From Owenia fusiformis (Eukaryota; Annelida; Polychaeta; Sabellida; Oweniidae): a stretch of 64,000 nt of DNA. Below the pieces are notes generated by a model. That model was not told the origin of the DNA and made no database searches. It saw nothing but the letters and a program-made list of their open reading frames with translations. The DNA lies in contig CAIIXF020000007.1 of NCBI GenBank assembly GCA_903813345.2, positions 34,504,538-34,568,537 of the forward strand. The letters are read 5' to 3'. Position numbers and translations under genes: made by a program. Within the stretch, counting starts at the first letter, position 1. Each line of letters opens with the position of its first letter. Shown piece by piece: positions 50,901-56,900 of this stretch.

Positions 50901-53900
50901 ATATAAAAATTCTGTTTCAGTTGCTCTGACATTGGAAGTCGAATATGACTTTTATGCTGAAATGTTACAGTCGATTTGAAAGAATGATTTTGTGTTAGAT
51001 TTAATAGGAAAATAAAATCATGAGTGAAATATTCTGCATGTAGGTATTAAAGGTTATGTCCCTGGAGACTAATTGTCTTTATCCACCTGAGCTCACCAGG
51101 AAGAGCATATACCTTTCCTTCGGTTGCCCAAGGCTAAATCCCACGATCAGGCAAGAGCAGACTACAGTGTACTTGGATTGAACCATCTCAGGTGCATACT
51201 AGCTTGCATTTTTATCTAGGTTATGAAATTCAGGATACATTTTTCTTTTTCAAAAAACTGATTAACAAAATCTATGGTCGACCCTGGCTGTAAGTAAGAT
51301 GATATAAACACCTGATCCTTTCTCAATTTAACCATTTCTCTTGAATCCTTCACCTGAGTAGAGCACACCTGAGTAGAGCACACCTGAGTATACTTTACAG
51401 ATATTACTCTGAAGCTTAGGTGTGACTACCCTGATCAGCTATACTAGCCTCTGACTTCTACATGTGATTTCGCAGATAACGACACTGATCTCAAATGCAA
51501 CATTTTATAAGAGTTTGAATGTGAGACAAATGTTGCAAAAGGTAGTATGTTTTCCTGATTGGATATAGGCTAAATCAAGAAATTACCTCCAAATTTAAGA
51601 GTGTAGACAAAGTTGAATTATTGCAAAGGGTATTCATACCAATATGAAGATGGTAAATATGTAATCATAGCGCAGGCAATAGACTCATTTTTCTTCTTCT
51701 GTTTACACTTTACTGTCTGCTTCACTCAAATGTCAAACCATACCATGTATATAATTTAAATCCAATCAAGCATGATCCACTCATTTTATCTACAAAAACT
51801 TGAATAAAGACTCAGATTTACAACTATATATTTCATGACATATATTTTAGTTATATGCCTGTTGCCACTGTAGTTTTTCCAATTTTACAAGTATTTCATC
51901 TATGAGTCCCACAATATTTTATGTTTTGGTTAAAATGCAACAGAACTAAAGGTAAAGAACAACAACTGATACCACTGCTTTGCACTTTAACTTTATCAAT
52001 GCCTATGCACTTTAAACTGTAGACTATATACTAAAACACTTTTTCTAAAAATGCATATCATTATTAAGAAAGTCATTTGGGATATTTCAAAATTATGTTG
52101 TGATTGCGGATGGAACATTATTCAAATGAATAGCTTCATACATAACATGAGAGCCAGTAGAATCTTCCCCTAAACATTTTGAGGTATTCAAATAGAGGTT
52201 GTACATTATTACTGTATGTTGCAATTTATAAACTGGCTTGTATCACTTGCTTCTTTTTAGATAATCTGAATTTCCAGTAAAATCTGTCTAAAGTGAACAC
52301 TATACTGTAGTATTATGACATGAGCCAGGCTGTGTTCACTTTTGCAATTTTATTTCAAAACAAGCATATAGCAACTAGAAGTTATCAAATGAACAAAAGG
52401 CAAACTGGTATCCAAGAAAAACAAATTAACATAGCAACTGAGAAACTATTTGGACGTGTCAAAAGATTTAAATAACATGTTCATACATATTGAACTTAAA
52501 GTACAAATTAGAGAGTCCTAATTTTTGACCTCGACTTGTTTTTTGCTAGAAATCATTTTACTTTCCATCAAATACATCTTAGTCTGTACCAAGGCCTGAG
52601 AAAACAGTAATAAGAAAATATTTGAAAAATACATTTCTTGTTCTCTATCATTTGTTTAATAACTTTTCAGCTTTATTAATACATAGAATTTGGTGGTATG
52701 TAATAAAAAAAATTATATATATATATTTATACAATAAACAATATCTAATTGATTCAGTACTCTGTGAGACGTTTCAAACAGTTTATATTTTATTCCTAGG
52801 TCTATATACTCCCAAGCTGTGTATTATGAAGGGAGCAAATCCCTTTGTCATTCTTCGAATTATTGTTTACATTTGAATTACGATCACTCGTTGTTTATCT
52901 GTTACTTAGCACTTTCAAAACATTGGGAATAGTCGTCAATATAAAGCAGTCTATAATCCTTTTCTTCTGGAGAAGAATTTCAGGAAAATGATGCATAGGC
53001 AGTTGACATTTTACTGTTTTCTTATATACTTGATATAATATATAAGAGACTATTATTAAATGGATACGTCTCAATATTGGGTACATTCTTAAATAGAACC
53101 TTCTGATCCTTTTAAAGGATCTATTGATTTCTACATGAATATTGGAGTTAAGGTCTCCATAACCTCCATGTAGATACAAAATTTGAAGCTATTAAGGGTA
53201 CTTTTAGGTCAATAAAACTTTTGTATTAGCTTTTGGGCAAACCAACCAATAATACTGCATCAACAAATTGAAGTTGTTCGTCTCAAATCTAATAACCTAT
53301 GTTATATATACTGTACTATTCAAGATCAGTATCATTTTATTTTAATAATAATATAAAAATGAAGAGTTTATATGTGAGTTGTACTTATGATTTCCTTTTT
53401 GAAATTATAATTGGGTATTTTGTTTGTACATGTATCTTCCTACAATATAATAAATAAATTGGCATTGCCAATATATGAGATGCATCAACAAGAACTTAAA
53501 TGCTGAATTGAAGTTTCATCATGTAACATTTTTGGGGTTTTGAAATTTTACAGTATGACATTTTAGATTTGGAAAATTATTTATCCATGGTATAACATTT
53601 AGGATTATTAATTAATGTGTGATGGGTACAAATGAGGCCTCTGCTATGCAATACAACATTGCTAAATGAAATGAAGTATCAAATAAAATGTGAATACCAA
53701 CATATAGATTATCTTGACAATAGAAAAGCAAAAAGCTGATGCAACTAGATCGAACTGGAAATGTAATTCCTTTAGAGCCAAGTGAAGATTGCATTATATA
53801 ACACATAATTTATACTGTATATGTTGGATACTGTTAAAGAAAGGACTTCAGTTAATGAAATGACTTCGGTTAATGAAAGGACTTCAGTTAAAGAAAATAA

Positions 53901-56900
53901 TTCAGTTAATAAAATGACTCCAGTTAATGAAAGGGCTATAGTTTATGAAATGATTTCAGTTAAAGAAAGGACTTCAGTTAATAAAATGACTTCGGTTAAT
54001 GAAAGGACTTCAGTTAAAGAAAATAATTCAGTTAATAAAATGTCTCCAGTTAATGAAAGGGCTATAGTTTATGAAATGACTTCCTTCAGTTAATAAAATG
54101 ACTTCAGTTAAAGAAAGGACTTCAGTTAATGAAATGACTTTTTTCAGTTAATAAAATGACTTCAGTTAAAGAAAGGACTTCAGTTTATGAAATGACTATT
54201 TTCAGTTAATAAAATGACTTCAGTTAATTAATGAAATGACTTCAGTTAAAGAAAGGACTTCAGTTAATAAAATGACTTCGGTTAATGAAAGGACTTCAGT
54301 TAAAGAAAATAATTCAGTTAATAAAATGACTCCAGTTAATGAAAGGGCTATAGTTAATGAAATGACTTCAGTTAAAGAAAGGACTTCAGTTAATAAAATG
54401 ACTTCGGTTAATGAAAGGACTTCAGTTAAAGAAAATAATTCAGTCAATAAAATGACTCCAGTTAATGAAAGGGCTATAGTTTATGAAATGACTTCAGTTA
54501 AAGAAAGGACTTCAGTTAATGAAATGACTTCCTTCAGTTAGTTAATAAAATGACTTCAGTTAAAGAAAGGACTTCAGTTAATGAAAGGACTTCATTTAAT
54601 GAAAGGACTAGAGTTAATGAAAGGGCTATAGTTTATGAAAGGACTTCAGTTAATGAAAGGACTTCAGTTAATAAAATGACTTCAGTTAATGAAAGGACTA
54701 GAGTTAATGAAAGGGCTATAGTTTATGAAAGGACTTCAGTTAATTAAAATACTTTTCTCTTATTTCCATGGTGTGATTTGTAGGGAAGAACAAAATCATC
54801 ACGTTCTGTTTGTTTTATAGAAAGAATAATGCATTTAGTCAGAGCAGCTGTGTCCAAGTCCTGGAAATAAAAGTTCATGCTTTTGCACAAACATTTAACA
54901 GTAAGACATGTGCAAGGAGTATCCTCTCAACAGGCATGGTAGTTATATCAGTTATACACTTTGGGTTTTTAGAATTCAAAAAACAATGATACTGTAAAAT
55001 TTTAATAAGGGATAAATATTTCATTGTGACTTTTTTTAGGAAATGTGTATTCTTCATGATGGCATGATTCATATGTTTCCTTATATAGGGCACAAGTATA
55101 GCAGGGAACAATGACCCAACAATTACTTACTTCGGTACTTGAAGAAGAAATACATGATAAGTAATATATTATAAGTATGTAACATAAACCAGGCTCAGAT
55201 TTATATAAATTTATATCCATAATTAGACTAACAATAATTAATGAAAGATGATATTCTATCACCAGGTATAGAATAGGTACGTATCTTAGCTATATACGTC
55301 TCACCAGCTCAAGTGACAACCTTGATTGCCACAACTAACCATTTTCTCAGAGAGCTCTTTTCACTTTTTTTCAGGAAAAAGGGAGTGGGTGTAAAAATCA
55401 ATATTCTAATTGATAAAAAAATCAGAGACAAATAAGATCAGATGTCTTTAACATATGTGCATGGCAAAAATCAATGTTAAGAAATAATTCTGTATGTGTA
55501 TAGGTATGTTATAGATTTTATGTGAATCTAATCAATAAAAATGAGCTGACCAAAGGAAAAACTGCTTTATATATTTCCCAAGTTGAAAACATTTTCAATT
55601 ACTTTTTTCAACTTTAAAATAGTATGTTTTTTAAATTTAAATACCTGAGGCCCTTGTACCCTCCCGCCTCTTCATGAATGAATTTATTAATCGAAGTACA
55701 TGAATGTCTCATTCACCAACTTCTAACCAAGGGTGAAAAAATCTGTGGCCCTTCATTTGAACCATAATATCACTTAGATATATCATTTTCCACAAATTTA
55801 CTTTTGTGACCACAAGTCCCCTTTTACCGATAAAATCTCGATCTTCTAATGTTCTAACCCTCTGTTACTATTTTAAGATGTGGTGAATTTGTTTTAGCTT
55901 GAATAATTGAGCAATTTTTAAATCTTTAATTGCATACAAAAATAAATATATCAAAACAAAATGCGTTTAATCTGATTTGTTGTTTTTTGAAACTTCCTCA
56001 CATACCATGCAAATATGATGTCATTCCAACTTGCAACACAATGTCAAAGTCATATGTTACATAAGGCACCAGATGGTCCATTGATTCTATTTTATTCATG
56101 TTTAGAGGAACTAACTTTCTGTTTACCTTTATTTTGACAGTTTAGCATAATTTAGAAAAGATAATTTTTTTTAATAATTTTTAATAACTTAGCAAAGTAA
56201 AATGAAAGTCAACTGTTTCTAAGAATGTCTCACAATTTTAAGCCATGACAAATATTTGGATGATCAAATAATACTTTTAAATTTTGCATCGGGTCTTAAG
56301 TTTGCACATAATATTTCTAATTAGCAGTTACCATGCAGCAAGTGTCAATAAAAGATAACATGAACTATCATATATCATATTACTTCTTAACCTCTTGAAT
56401 ACCAGCCTCTAAAAAGGGTTTGAAACCAGAGCATTTTTCATTTTCTGCTAGTTTTCTGGATATTTACATCTAAAAACACTATGTTTGATATTTGATTTCA
56501 TAAGAAGAGTAAACATAGACCCATTACATACATTCTAAAACATTAGTTGTGAAGATTGGATAAAAAATGCCAAAGTTAGAGCAGTTTTAGTGAAAAATTC
56601 TGTGACAGATGTATCTGTCGCTCTGGGTTCCAAATGGATTTTATTTGTGACAGATATATCCGTCATTCTGGGTATTCAAGAGGTTAAAAGATAACATGCG
56701 TATATATTATATTCATGAACTATTATATATCATTTTACTTCCTTCAGAGCACCTGGGGTTAAATATCAGAAAGATGTGCACCTTAAATCACCTTACCACA
56801 TGATATCACATGTGCTCAGAACTCAATACTTGCATCCCTAGAATTTGTATCTGTTTTTTATTCTATACAACTAATTTAATGAAAAGTTGAATGAAATATA

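Noticed and set aside
51080-51200. Functional tRNA gene
   Set aside because: A- and B-box-like words are present but acceptor and anticodon stems do not form; better explained as a decayed SINE.
54220-54747. Repeat-protein-like frames on both strands (VNERTS and LTEV repeats)
   Set aside because: The 18-bp unit is stop-free on both strands by arithmetic; no flanking unique coding sequence.
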